In this document: piece after piece, positions 11,515 to 23,136 of the stretch
How positions within the stretch are numbered: the first letter of the stretch is position 1
Layout: each line of letters opens with the position of its first letter
Assembly: GCA_964017065.1 (NCBI GenBank)
Contig: OZ024783.1
Coordinates: 4,368,816 to 4,432,815 of the forward strand
Length of the DNA stretch: 64,000 nt
Direction of reading: 5' to 3'
Source of the DNA: Haliclona indistincta
Taxonomy: Eukaryota; Porifera; Demospongiae; Haplosclerida; Chalinidae
Notes under the pieces: generated by a model
What the model was told of the DNA's origin: nothing
The model's database searches: none
What the model saw: only the letters and a program-made list of their open reading frames with translations
Translations under genes and position numbers: made by a program

Positions 11515-13200
11515 TTCTTTTCTTGTTTATGTGTTTTTTTCTTTTTCAGTTCAATATCATGCTCGTACTAAGCCGTCTTTGTTCACCATTGGTTTAGTTT
11601 TCCTGTTGTTGATGGCTTTTCATTATTATTAAGGGTGCTCGGTCATTATTAATATTCATCAGGCGGTCAGTACTTGTGAATATCATGCGGTTGTGAATAT
11701 CGGCACGTGGTTGTGAATATCATTTCGCGCTTTGTAGTATGCTGTACTTTGTGTACGTGCTGGGAAAGCACAAAACAGTATAAAACTCGGGCATGAAGCG
11801 TTGGACTACGCTTATACAGTGCAAAGATGGTAAGCTACACGTGGCCAACACTGTAACGGAGAGTTTTTTCGAATTGCGCCTTCAACAGTCAAGATAAGTT
11901 ACGTAAGTACTGTTTGTCGCTGCTTTACTGCCAAAAGCTCTCCGTTACTGGATTCCTTGTGTCAAGATAGCCACAGAAACGTGGTTTCAGCAACCTGGCA
12001 TGCTCCGCTAAAAAGTCTTTTAGACAAATAGGCATGGTTTTTGTCGCGCCTCTGGCGGTCCTTCCCGGTAAGCTGTCTTGCTAAAACTTGGTATACAAGC
12101 AGTACTTCCAGTCGTGTTGTTATGCAGCTAGCGATGCGTTTGTAGCTGCTTTACATCTGGAAATCTGGCCCATAGCAACAGCGCCGCCTCATGAATATTA
12201 ATAATGACCGAGCACCCTTAACAATTTTAAACTTGTAGCTAAAAACAATTAATTGTTATGCTGTACTTATCAGCTCGCCTACGCATCCATGCATGCATGC
12301 AGTGCATATGAGCCCCGCCCGCACTTGTTTGTAGACCTATACGGCGGTTATGATTATCTGGTAAGCGCAAAATGGTGATCTTATACAAGCTTACCGTTCT
12401 TCGAATACTCCAGACAAATTATGTTTTCTCCATGATCTATACAGCACGGCGATACTCAAGCTAGGTTACATGCGTATTGCGCAATCACAATAATGGCATC
12501 TATCACTTAGCTGACAATGGATCACGATCGAGAAATCGCGGAATTTATATTGCCGTTTCGCTAAAAACAAAGTTCAAAAGGCACCTGTCAGGAGAATTTC
12601 ACGACTGTTCGTGAGTGTTTTGGTCTCGGCATTGCTCGCGTAAAGGCGCTAGGCGCACTGAAGAAAAGAAAGAAGAAGAAAGCGAAGATGACGAAACTTG
12701 ACTTTCACCGTTTCCAGGTTCGTCACCTTAGTGACAATTTCAAGCGATCTCCTTGCTACTGTAAGATGGGGCAACGCCAGAGAGCAGATCTAAGTGTCTT
12801 TGGACGTATAAAATTCATCACCACGCGAAATATTAGTGTTTGAATGCAAATACATTGTATGTAGCCGCCATCTTGTTTTTCCGTTCAACCCTACATAGGG
12901 AGGCACTACCGTGCCACCCGGCCTATTACAATAATTTGACACATTGGTGACTGCAAGATGACTCAAAATCTTCTTCCTTGCTATAAAAACCTCTGCAGAA
13001 TGTTGGTTGCGTATAAAGTGTTCAATGAACATGCATAACATGGCGACCATAGCTCTGGCTGAACTCTCTCTTGTTTTAGCTTGAGATGGTGAGGACAAAC
13101 TGTATAAGTAGAAAATATAGCGAGCCACAATGCACAAAGAAAGGCCAAGTTTCAAGTAGTAACAGCGCACGGCGGCGGACTTTAGACTTCGATATTTAGA
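11515..13200. repeat. Tail of a composite repeat, also present at 42736-44889
   Basis: After the foldback element, sequence from about 11520 to 12910 matches 42725-44889 (for example GCAGTGCATA-GAGCCCCGCCC, and TGTAGCCGCCATCTTGTTTT near 12860 and 44832). The two copies differ by clean insertions: the TTAA element here, and two cassettes there. Beyond 12,920 the next 380 bases lead to gene 1. I see no gene here; the reverse-strand open frame at 12790-13170 has no recognisable domain. Confidence 0.7.
11633..12217. mobile_element. TTAA-target MITE (piggyBac- or Kolobok-type), 585 bp
   Basis: Perfect 27-bp inverted ends start GGGTGCTCGGTCATTATTAA and extend to about 34 bp with mismatches. TTAA lies immediately outside both ends (11629-11632 and 12218-12221). 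The matching place in the duplicate repeat near 42840 lacks the element. There is no coding capacity. Confidence 0.85.
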
Positions 13201-13204
13201 TGTT

Positions 13205-13303
13205 ACTAATTGCTATGCTCGTACAACAAAATGCAAAACATGAACACATCTACATGTAATTGAGTTGACCATTATTCGTTTATCTTTCCAGCCTAAATGA
13301 ATT
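13205..13303 (+). promoter_or_regulatory. Conserved 5' flank of gene 1 (shared with gene 2)
   Basis: About 95 bases upstream of the start codon (from TATGCTCGTACAACAAAATG) are highly similar to 30355-30447 upstream of gene 2. Both contain a pyrimidine stretch and CCAG just before CCTAAATGA. This suggests a splice acceptor of a 5' UTR intron, with the true promoter further upstream. Gene 3 shares only TCTTCAG at the equivalent place. Confidence 0.4.
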
Positions 13304-16300
13304 ATGGAAGCCACTGATCTTGAAGAGCCCAAGTTCACATGTGTAGAAGCCTTTAAACAAAGAGACCATGATAAAGCATTGCAATTGCTTCCTAACCTAC
13401 AGCAACCAGCTGCTGTACGTACATCTTACAATGTAACACCTCCTTTCAAATCTGATTCCATGTCCACTGATGCTTCTTTGCTTCACTTGGCTGCACTTAA
13501 TGGCTGGATGGACATTGTAGCTATCCTGATAGACAAGTATGGCTGCAGTAGTCAATGCTGTGATAGTGAGGGGCAGACTCCTTTACACTATGCTGCTTAT
13601 GGTGGTAGCCTGGTAGTTGCAAAGTACTTGATCACTGAGCAAAATTGTGATCCACTGGATTCATGTGATGATGGTCTCAATTCTTTACTCTATGCTTGTC
13701 TGGGAGGTTGTCTAGAGTTAGTCAAATATCTCATAACTGAACATCATTGTGATGCAAATTTTTTAACTGAAGAGAAAGTATCACTACTTTCTGTGCTCTT
13801 GACAAAACAAATTGATATAGTCAAATACCTTATAACTGAGAGACGTTATAATCCAAACAGTATGGACCAAAAAGGCATGACTCTGTTGCATAATGCAATA
13901 GATGAAGGTATAGAAATCGATCACCTTAGAATCCACTATCTCATCGAAGAGCTAGGTTGTGATCCAGCATTACCCAACGAAGATAATGATATGCCAATTC
14001 ACATTGCTTGCCTTGGTGGTCAATTGATCGTTGTAAAGTATCTTATCAATGAACAACACTGCGATTCAAACGGTAGAGGACAATATGGTTGGACACCTTT
14101 GCATAGTGCTTGTGAGAATGGTCACATGGATATAATCCAGTATCTGATTACAGAGCATGGTTGTGACCCTGCAATACCAGATGATAATGGTGATACGCCA
14201 ATGCACATTGCTTGTGTTTATGGGCAACTAGTAGTTGTCAAGTACCTTATCACTGAACAACTTTGTGATCCAAACGGTAGAGGAAAATATGGTAGTACAC
14301 CATTGCATAGTGCTTGTGAGAATGGTCATATGAACATAGTTCAGTATCTTATCAGTGAACATGGCTGTGACCCTGCTTTCACTGACAATGATGGCAAGTC
14401 AACTTTGCATTATGCCAGTGGTGCTGGCCATATTCAAATTGTAAAGTGGCTGATACAAGATAGACATTTAGACGTATTTAGTAAAGACAAAAATGGTCGT
14501 ACTGCAGTTGATTATGCTGAATCCAGTCACAACAGCTATGAACTGTTAAAACTATTCAAACCGTTTCTGCAATCAATAAAGTCTTATCCAATTCACTCAT
14601 TCACTAAGACAATTATCACAGGGAACAGTGGTGCTGGGAAATCTTCTCTTTCCCAATGCATTATACAGCAAGCCACCCGTGGCTGGTTTCAGCGGTTCAG
14701 GAAAGTGCCTCCTGTAGAACTGCTGACGGCTGGTATAAACACTCATTTCGTTTACAGTCCTAGTGTGGGAAACATGATTTTGTTTGATTTAGCTGGACAA
14801 GCTGAGTACAACTTCAGCCATTCTGCCATAATGGAAGTTGTCATACAAAAGTCTACAGCCATATTCGTTAATCTAGTTGATCTTAGCAAGAGTGAAGAAG
14901 AGATAACTCATGCTCTTTGCTACTGGCTCAATTTTATTCAAGAATCTTCATGTAAAAGTGAAGAGAAATCATTCCTTGTGATAGTTGGCAGCCATGTCGA
15001 CATGGTCACTGAGAATCAAAAGGAATCCAAGAAGTTGCTTGTAACTGAACTTGTAAAGGCGAGAACTAAAAGATTGGAGTATATTGGATTTGTTGGTATG
15101 GATTGCCGCAAGATGAACAATAAGAAATTGCCTTCTTTAGTTCTACAATGTCATCGCTCTATATTGGATCAAGCACCTTCACTCAGTATATACTGTCATT
15201 TGTTGTATGCATTTCTTAGAACAAAGGTGGAAAGAATAGCTATTCGTTTGAAAGACCTCATATTACATCTGATTTCTGTTGGAGATTCTCCCATTCCACT
15301 AGATGTGCTTTACCTCAATGAACTGTTAGAGTCTCTGAATGAAATAGGTGTAATTATTTACATGAGGAACAAGCAGTGTGTGGAAAAAAGCTGGGTAGTA
15401 ATAAAGATGGAAATTTTGTTGAAAGAAGTCAATGGTGTGCTGTTTGCACCAAAGCATTTCAAAGAGTATTTTCCAATAGCCAGCAATACTGGTATAATAC
15501 ATTTCTCTTCATTTCGAGAGATCTTTTCCAAGTACGATCCTGAGATGCTGGTTGAACTATTGGTCAGTCTTGAGTTTTGTCTTCCTGTCAACTTGTCCGG
15601 TATTAATACTAATCTTCAAGCTACTGTTGCCACTGATGATAAATTAGATCAATTTCTTTTCTTTCCTTCACTGTTGAATACTGAGCAACCACAAGATTTA
15701 GTCATAGAACAATCTGATCTGGTTGCATTTGGATGGTGTCTTGGTTCCAAGGATTATCAGTACCGATATTTTTCAGTTCGCTTTCTACATGTTTTGATTC
15801 TCCGCCTTGCGTATACTTTTCTTTTTCCTCGTGAAAACATTTCTAAAAACTATCCTTTGCATGGACTTGAGCAGAAGTGTACTGTGTGGAAAAATGTCAT
15901 TTCCTGGATCAATCAGGATGGTATCAGGACAGTAGTGGAGGTTATCCAGCAAAATCGTTGGGTTGTGGTGACCATGTACCACAACGAGGACATTACCAGT
16001 CCAGTGGAGTACAGCAAGCATTGCAGTGCTGTGATCAGACTGGTTCTAGATCTCCAGAACGAACTGGCTCCAGACCTAGACACATTAGAGTGTCTCATCT
16101 CTCCCTCTCTACTCCAACAGTGTCCATTGGAAAGTATTCCTGAAACTGCAAACCTATATTCTATCAAAGCTATTGCTAGGGCTGTACTCCTCCACAATCC
16201 AGTGATTCTTAGTTGCACTAATGACAGTCATCAGCTCTCGACTGAAAAAGCTCTATTCTTTGAACCATATCATCTCTTGAGTCCCTCCTCTGTGTGTGAC

Positions 16301-17291
16301 CTAATGGACAGCAGCAAGAGTGACCAGCCAGTCTCCTCTGCCCTCCTCAATGAGGTGAGGGAGTGCTGTCAGCAGCCTCTGCTGGAGTCACAGAGCCACT
16401 TGAGCTTGAAGAAGCATTTAGACAGTATGAGCATATTCACAGGAAGAAATCCATTGGTGAGTATGTAGTCGTACTATGGTTTTACAAATAATGTTTGTTA
16501 CATTCTTTTCTACATGCAGGTATTGGCAGACCTTGATCCTGATGAAATTTTCAAGCGATCACCAACAGTTGATGTAGAAGGTAAAATTATTTTAGATAAA
16601 TTTTATGCTAGCTCTTGTGCCAATTTGACATGTGTGCTTACATGTATAGCAACACCAGATCAGTCTTGTACTCAACATGTTCCTACTACTCAACCAGTAT
16701 CTACTCCTCCTAATGAGGAAGAACCACAAGTCATGGTAGACTTATCCAAAGTTCCTGATGGCACACTAGGTAAGAGTACATCAACTCTTTGAGTATCATT
16801 TCATTCTCTCACTATAGATGACTCTCATCTATCAGTGTTAGTGACAGCACTGAGTACAGTGTATCAATGGTTCCCACTTGGTATCCGTCTTGGTTTGAGT
16901 TTTCCCACTTTGAAAACAATTGAGCAAACCCAGTTGAAAGAGGTAGAGATGTGCAGAATAAATATGCTGGGTACATGGCTGAAAGGACCGGTTGAAACTC
17001 GCAACAAACAGATTCTTCAAAGTGCTTTGCAGCAACTCTCTATTTCTGTCATTCCTACGAGAACTATAGAAGGTAAACATTGATAATTCTATCGTGCCAA
17101 TTTTACATATGCATTTGCATGTAGCAACACCAACTCAATGTAGTGCTACTACATTTCAGCCTCATTACCTTTGCGCAGTATGCGCCAGGGTTATGTGTTT
17201 GTGTCCGTGTATTTATGTACGAATGTACATGTATATGTGTGTCATCAAACAACACACCTGTTTGCGTCTTATTGCTTTAAAATCTCCATGA
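13304..17291 (+). CDS. Gene 1: ankyrin - Roc GTPase - COR - Death domain protein
   Basis: Predicted exons: 13304-16456, 16520-16580, 16650-16769, 16818-17072 and 17125-17291; about 1251 aa. Ankyrin repeats fill residues about 55-410, with two of the 68-residue double repeats. Next is a Roc domain: P-loop GNSGAGKSS from residue 440, DLAGQ at about 495 and GSHVD near 563 where NKxD is usual. A COR-like region (about 620-880; EILLKEVNGVLFAPKHFKEY) and a conserved tail (about 900-1051) follow. The fourth exon is a Death domain (LGIRLGL, MLGTWLKG). Ankyrin-Roc-COR-Death is the layout of DAPK1 without its kinase, so an intracellular signalling scaffold is likely. The last exon is doubtful: it runs into the duplicated block beginning near 17,219 and ends in cysteine-rich, low-complexity sequence. 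The original 3' end may therefore have been lost. Introns after the second exon are phase 1. Confidence 0.8.
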
Positions 17292-17598
17292 AAACACTCT
17301 CTGCAGCTTCGTCACCGAATTTATAGTCCTATGAAGACGTTTTCTCTGCTGGCAAGACTTGCTCGAGCGGCTAATCCATGGCTTTCTAAAGCTACATGTC
17401 CTTTTAAAATCAATTTACGGCATTGTGGGTGTGTCACCCACCTTCTATCCATATTGACGTCCTGGCCTGCACTCAGTCTCACACTCAAATCCATGGTTAA
17501 ACTTCTTGATGCCTTTGATCATAGGGTATCAGTCCTTCTGACGTGCCAATCAACTGTTAGTCTGTTTGTGCATGTATGGTAGCTATGCTATCTTCATT

Positions 17599-18346
17599 AT
17601 GCCTCGGTGGGCGGAGCCACGAGGCATACAGTAGTCGTGTTGTGTGTGTGTGTTTCATTCTGTCCGTTGCCGGCATAGCGCATCGCACGCTAAAAGCTAA
17701 GCGCTGATATCAGCAACACAGGTAGAAATCGCTATTTGCTCGGAACTGTATTGATAAATTGTTGGTTCTAAAGCTCCGTTCGTGAGTTATGGCGTGAGAT
17801 GCTTACCTCGATGGCTGTTCCCGGCTATCTGGACTCCTCTAAAGACAAAACAGTTTACAGCTGACTGCCTTACAGCTAGTGAGTTCGTTTGTACTACAAA
17901 ACAGCTTGGTAGGTCCAGCGAAATTCTCTCGAAGGCCTCGAGCTTGAGCTCGCTTGCTGATGATCTAGAGTTCTCCGTAGACAAAACTATCCACAGTTGA
18001 CAGCCTAGAAGCTGATAAGTCACAGGATAGCAGCGTATTTCTAAAGAAATTGTGTAAGCAAGCTATGGATGCTATCTCGCTCGTGTATGTGCTGGGCCTA
18101 TAGACACGCCCAGTTGAATTAGTGGTCAGCACTGATTGGCTTCTGATTGCTGTACAGAAAGGTATAACAGCTGCAGTTTGTTGCTGTGTATGTTTTTATG
18201 ACTGCACCGAAGTATCAGCACCGCTTTGGTGCTTTTTACTGTACAGGAATTGTGCTATAGCTTGTATAATAGGTGGAGTTTACTGTAGCTAGTCCTGCTG
18301 TGTACTATGGGAATTCCACCGAGGCATCAGCACCTTTGGTGCCTAG
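17599..18346. mobile_element. MITE with ATGCCTCGGTGG ends, absent from duplicate copy
   Basis: Copy B of the block reads straight through (ATCTTCATTTTATCTGGAGC near 42310), while this copy is interrupted between TCTTCATT and TTTATCTGG. The insert starts ATGCCTCGGTGGGCGGAGCC and ends with the partial inverse CCACCGAGGCAT plus hairpins CAGCACC-TTTGGTGC. The short hairpins GGCGGAGCC-ACGAGGCAT resemble a family I associate with Amphimedon. There is no gene inside. Confidence 0.75.
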
Positions 18347-18479
18347 TTTTATCTGGAGCTGTCTATGAAATAGCTGTTTCAGTAATGCTGGAGTAGTCGT
18401 GTACTTGCTATGTAGATCTTAGCTCAGCGCACGGGTATGTGTTCATTAGAACTATAGTTCCACTACTCAAACAATATCT

Positions 18480-18545
18480 ATTGCTTCTACTGAGGAAGAG
18501 CCATCAAGTCATTGTAGACTTGTCTAAAGTTCCTCATGGCACTTA
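18480..18545 (+). pseudogene. Degenerate linker exon (PDGTLG type)
   Basis: The sequence resembles the 120-nt exon that precedes Death domains in genes 1 and 2 (EEPQVMVDLSKVPDGTL). It carries a one-base insertion at CCATCAAGTCATTG and a changed end (GTTCCTCATGGCAC). The copy at 44996-45071 carries a two-base change at the same place. Both were probably once upstream exons of the following Roc-COR genes. Confidence 0.6.
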
Positions 18546-18751
18546 GGTAAACATGCATCCACTCTTTCAATTGCATGCTTTAGCTCATCATTCAACACTT
18601 CGCTGTCTTCTAGTTAGCTAGCATGCAGGTAGGCACTGCACTAATACTAGCTGCTCCAAGCCTAATGGACTACTGCTGCAAGTGCAAACCAACATTAGGG
18701 AGCTAACATTACAGTGTGCATGAAACGCCAAGGGTTTTATGAAATCTGTTA

Positions 18752-19285
18752 TTAACCCTCGGCGCATGCGCGAGGGTTACGGTACTTGGTTTGTCATTCG
18801 TTCATTCATTCTGTCCAATGAGCTGCAGAGACCATCGCTCACTTCTGAAACTCGGTCAAGGTATGAACAGGCTTAGCATGACAATGGCTTGCAATGTGAC
18901 TCGTGGATTTTGCTAAAGTGCTTTCGTTCTCGAGTTATAGCTGGCTCACCTTGACGGCCGTCTTTGACCTCTCTGACGACAAAAGCGCCCATAGTTGACT
19001 ACCTAGGTACTTGTAGATTCCATCTAAACTGCAGGACAGCTCTGGGGGTGCGTAGACATCTCAAGAAAAAGCCAAGAGCAATGGCTAGAAAGTGTTCACG
19101 GTCACGCCCACTTGACACACCTCAGTTGTCCTTATGGTCAGCATTTTGCTGTCTTCTGTTTAGCAGTGCAGTTTCAATAGCAAACAGGTTGGCTCTAGCT
19201 GCAAAGCTCCTTCTGCAAACTATAACTAAGGAGCTAACTCTATAATGTACAACACGCCGAGGGTTTTGTGAAATCTGTTCATTAT
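18752..19285. repeat. Insertion or local duplication with AACCCTCG hairpin
   Basis: Copy B lacks this stretch (GAAATCTGTTATTATTGTGTG at 45270). It begins with the hairpin AACCCTCGGCGCATGCGCGAGGGTT and ends with a diverged repeat of its own left flank (CGCCAAGGGTTTTATGAAATC versus CGCCGAGGGTTTTGTGAAATC). It is therefore a tandem duplication plus insertion. The open frame at 18964-19245 has no recognisable features. Confidence 0.6.
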
Positions 19286-19304
19286 TGTGTGTAACTGTTC
19301 TCAG

Positions 19305-22157
19305 GTGCTACTGGATTGCAGAACAAAAGCCTTATGGAGAGGCATATACAACAGCATGGAAGTGTACAATTACTCTCGCTCAAATCTTTCTTTATTGGTC
19401 CTTCATGTGTGGGTAAAACCACAGCTCGTCGTCGTCTCACTTTTGAGATTACTCACATTTCACCAGACGACAATTTTCCTAGTACTAGAATAGATGCTCC
19501 ATTAACAGTCCAGTTGCACCAGACAGATCAATCATCAGTGCTCTTATCTGAAGAAGGATGGAGGAGTTTGGGACTTAGGGAGCAATGCAGGACAGTGTGT
19601 AGCCATGGTATCAGCAATCCATTGTCACCACCTTCAAGCAGCTCTACCTTACCAATGATACCATCTTCGCCATCTACCATTCCTCCTACACGTACTGCCA
19701 CCACCCAGAGCATCTCCGCTGCATTCTCTCATAAAGCGGAAACCGTTACTGCTACTACTACTACAGGATCCATTGATGAGCTGACTACTACACACCATAT
19801 TGATGATCCTATTGATGAGTCTACTGATGAGCCTGTTATTGATAATGATAAGCCTACTGATAAACCTACGATAAACTGACTGATCTAATTGCCGGAATCT
19901 CCACAATTATTAAAGATGAAGATTGGGAGTCTATCCGAGATAGACTTAGAGAGAGGGGTACGCTTAAATTTCTTCACATATTTGATATTGGAGGACAACC
20001 AGAGTGTCATGAGATTTTACCCCTGCTATTGCACGGCTTGGCTCTTAATTTGATTTTTCTAAATGTGACACAAGACCTGAACTCTCCCTACACTGTTGTA
20101 TACAGGGATGATGGCGGAAACTCTCCTATCCAGTATGAGTCAGAATTTACTATCCGCCAGATCATCCAGGGTGCCCTCTGCAGCATTGCATCACTCCAGA
20201 CTAGTCAATACCACAAGCCAGCAGCCATTCTTGTTGGTACCTATCTTGATCGGAGTAGTGAAGTGGATGTCTTTACACTAGATCAAACAATTCAGGAAGC
20301 TTTCAAAGAAACAAATTTCATGAAGAGTGACATTCTGTGTCCAGTCAGTGAATCAGAAGAGAAGGCACGATACATTCACCCTCTGAACAATGTCAGTAGT
20401 GACCCCAGCGATATCGAGAAACTACGTCAGCTAATAACGAACATAGTTAATCAACGCTTCGAGCCAGAGCGAGTACCAACATCTACCTTGTTACTTCATC
20501 TCATTTTGCGCCAGAGATTTGAAATGAGAGGATGGTGCAGCTTAAAGGAATGTGTGGAGGTTGCAAATATCTGTAGAATCTCTAGAGAAGATCTTCTGGG
20601 GGAGAATGGTATCCTCCAGTTTCTCCATGACAGGTTTGGCACTATCCTCTACTATCGTGGCTTGAAGATTGGTCAGCGTGTTATCATCAATCCAAATATC
20701 ATCTTGGGCCCCACCACTGAGCTCTTTGTATATGCATTTGGTGCTAAGAAATCTGAGCCAAGAACAGCTGAGAGGATTCGAACCACGGGAGAAATACCTC
20801 AACGCTTAATGGACAAGGTGTGCTCATCCAAGAGTACCAAGAAAGCTGATGAGATCCCCACTAGTGAGATTGTAGAACTTTTAGCTTCTCGTTACATTTT
20901 GTATGAAAATGCAAGTGAGGAGACAACCTATTTCCTACCCAGCCTTCTTTATCCCGATCACAATGTGGCCAAACAATCCAATGACCCTACCGTTCTCTCC
21001 GGTCTATTCTGTTCTCCAATACTCTTCTGCCCTTCTACTAAATTTTGTCCTCTTGGTCTTTTTCCAGCCACAGTAGTCAACTTATCCAAAAGAGAATTTT
21101 GGAAACTGGACAAGCACAATAGATTTCGTAACCGAATTCGCTTTTATGTCCAGTACAACAAAGAGAAGTTGCTGCATGTGGAGTTACGTACCCTGTAAAC
21201 TCATCTGGATTTTCGTATACTTTCTGATAAGCCTGTTAAATCTTGCTTGATAATACAGCTTCGTCGAGAATTGTGGGATGCCATTACCAAAGTCTCGTTA
21301 ATTTATCCCCACACACAAAATGTAAAGTGGTTTTATGGGTTCTACTGTCCTCATGCTGTGGACTCAGGTGATCATCCTCATTTGGCTCTTTGCCAGAAAA
21401 CAGAGGAACCGCAAGATGTGGTATGTTCTTTGTCAGATTGTCATAGAGGACCAATTGCATTAGGGGATAGACACAAGTGCTGGTTCATGGTGAGTATTAT
21501 TATATACGTATGACGGCATCCACATTGAAATTTTATGCGTTTGCCACTAGTAACAGGAGATACAAATAAGCAAGCTTTTTGAAACGATTTTTTATTTCTA
21601 CAGGTACTGGCAGAGCTTGATCCTCATGAAGTTTTCAAACAATCACCAACAGTACATATAGAAGGTAAACATTGATAATTCTATCATTACATTAATTGAT
21701 AATTCATGTGTACTTGCATGTAGCAAAACCAGCTCAGTCTGGTAGACCATCTCAACATCTTCCTACTACTCAACCAATTCCTACTCCTTCTACTGTGGAA
21801 GAACCGCAAGTCATGGTAGATTTATCCAAAGTTCCTGATGGAACTCTAGGTAAACGTGCATCCACTCTTTGAGTATCATTTCATTCTCTCACTATAGATG
21901 ACTCTCATCTATCTGTGCTGGTGACAGCACTGAGTACAGTGTATCAATGGTTCCCACTTGGTATCCATCTTGGTTTGAGTTTTTCCACTTTGAAAACAAT
22001 TGAGCAAAACCAGTTGAAAGAGGTAGAGATGTGCAGAATAAATATGCTGGATACATGGCTGAAGGGACCGGTTGAAACTCGCAACAAACAGATTCTTCAA
22101 AGTGCTTTACAGCAACTCACTCCATCTATTACTTTCATTCCTATGAGATCTGACTAA
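19305..22157 (+). pseudogene. Broken chimeric Roc-COR-Death gene, copy A
   Basis: The large exon (19305-21489) is a close copy of 45304-47462. It has the P-loop GPSCVGKT, a Ser/Thr/Pro-rich insert, DIGGQPECHE, GTYLDR and the COR-like ILQFLHDRFGTILYY. It is disabled twice: a one-base deletion near 19876 (ACGATAAACTG versus ACCGTTAAACTG), and TAA at 21196-21198 where copy B has TCA. After a junction near 21575 the downstream exons are not those of copy B. They are gene 1/2-type exons 21604-21664, 21724-21849 and 21898-22157, which keep an open frame and encode the PDGTLG linker and a Death domain ending in TFIPMRSD. The tail exons fit by phase, so this looks like a recombinant that died later. 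If translation starts downstream (M at 20029), a shorter product up to 21198 is possible but lacks the P-loop. Confidence 0.78.
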
Positions 22158-22480
22158 GTGAGTTTCCAATAGTAAGTTAATACTTTCTAGAGCCTGGGTC
22201 TGGGCAAATTGACGGGTACATAATAAATTCTGCTATACTGCGAAGTATGAGAGTTTTAGTGATGAAATAGATTTTTGGTTAGTCTACATCATAGATATAG
22301 TCATTATTGCATCAGTGGGTTAGCCATGTCAATAGCTGGTAGAATAGTCGAACTAATTGATGTTATTATCATGAGTTTTATTTATTGAGTCTGAATTTGT
22401 ACTTGCAGGACAGCATACCTGTGCAATATATTCTTGTGATATATACTTCTCCAATGTTTGATTCCTCTTCTTGTGTTTTG
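22158..22480. other. 3' flank shared with gene 2
   Basis: No gene. The stretch resembles 36842-37150 downstream of gene 2 (GTACATAATAAATTCTGCTATAC, CAGGACAGCAT, CTTCTCCAATG). This shows that the Death exon and its 3' flank were duplicated together. AATAAA occurs near 22222, a possible polyadenylation signal. Confidence 0.5.
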
Positions 22481-23134
22481 TTCCTTGCTCCAGAATGCTG
22501 TGACCTTATGATTATCTTACTAGAGCTCCTGCCTCATGATGCCCTCACAACCTAATCTGACACTCACTCCTTTCACTCTCTCTCTTTCTTTGATCCTCCT
22601 GTCTAATATGGGATCAAAAAAATGATTTAATAATTTTATTATAACAATTGATGGCTAGCAAGGTCGTGCACCATCAATCCTGTCTCCTGATTGATCCAAG
22701 CTCTTTAAACTGGATCCACTCCATCTCTCAGTCTTTCCTTACGTCTTATTTGATCCATGTGTGATCATTGTTTAATTCTTCATAATTCTCGACTCTATTT
22801 GCAGTTGATGGTCTCCATCGATCTCACTGTTCTTTTCGATCCAATCTCCTCATACTGGATCATGATATTAATTCTTTATCATTGTCCTCGGCTAACACAG
22901 TTAACCCCTTGATCACTAGCTCATCTTCAACCAGTCTCAATCAATGTGTTCTCTCTTTGTCTAGTGAACCATACAGACTCCTTTTAGATTCTCTTTTTGA
23001 TACAATCAAGACTGGTTCCAGCCGCCTTCAACTCTCTAATCTTAAACTCTTTCCTTATTGTCTACCAGATCTTGTCTCCAGTGAGAAGATCTACTTGTTA
23101 ATTCTTTATCATCGACTCTCAGTTGTAGTATGAG
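22480..23134. repeat. 650-bp conserved non-coding repeat, copy 1
   Basis: This is one of five copies (others 24055-24712, 26150-26800, 37150-37830, 49744-50402). Shared blocks include CTCCAGAATGCTGTGACC, CTAGAGCTCCTGCCTCATGA and GGTCGTGCACCATCAATCC. It is full of short self-complementary words: ATTGATGG...CCATCAAT, TGATGGTCTCCATCA, and GGATC/GATCC pairs. The open frame at 22882-23133 is not kept in the other copies, so I treat the repeat as non-coding. Confidence 0.85.
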
Positions 23135-23136
23135 TA

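Larger units (their letters stand above)
17219..21575 (+). repeat. Duplicated block, copy A (partner 41935-47536)
   Basis: From TGTGTCATCAAACAACACACC onward the sequence matches 41940 onward at about 95% or better, through the Roc-COR exon to GGAGATACAAAT (about 21555-21575 versus 47522-47534). Copy A alone has a MITE at 17599-18346 and about 500 extra bases at 18752-19285. Copy B alone has the 2.5-kb insertion 42338-44889. After 21575 the two copies diverge completely. Confidence 0.85.

Noticed and set aside
17331..17582. Open frame conserved in the duplicate at 42040-42261
   Set aside because: The whole block is conserved equally. The few differences within the frame change amino acids, so there is no sign of protein-level constraint.
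22882..23133. Open frame in 650-bp repeat copy 1
   Set aside because: Not kept open in copies 2-5.
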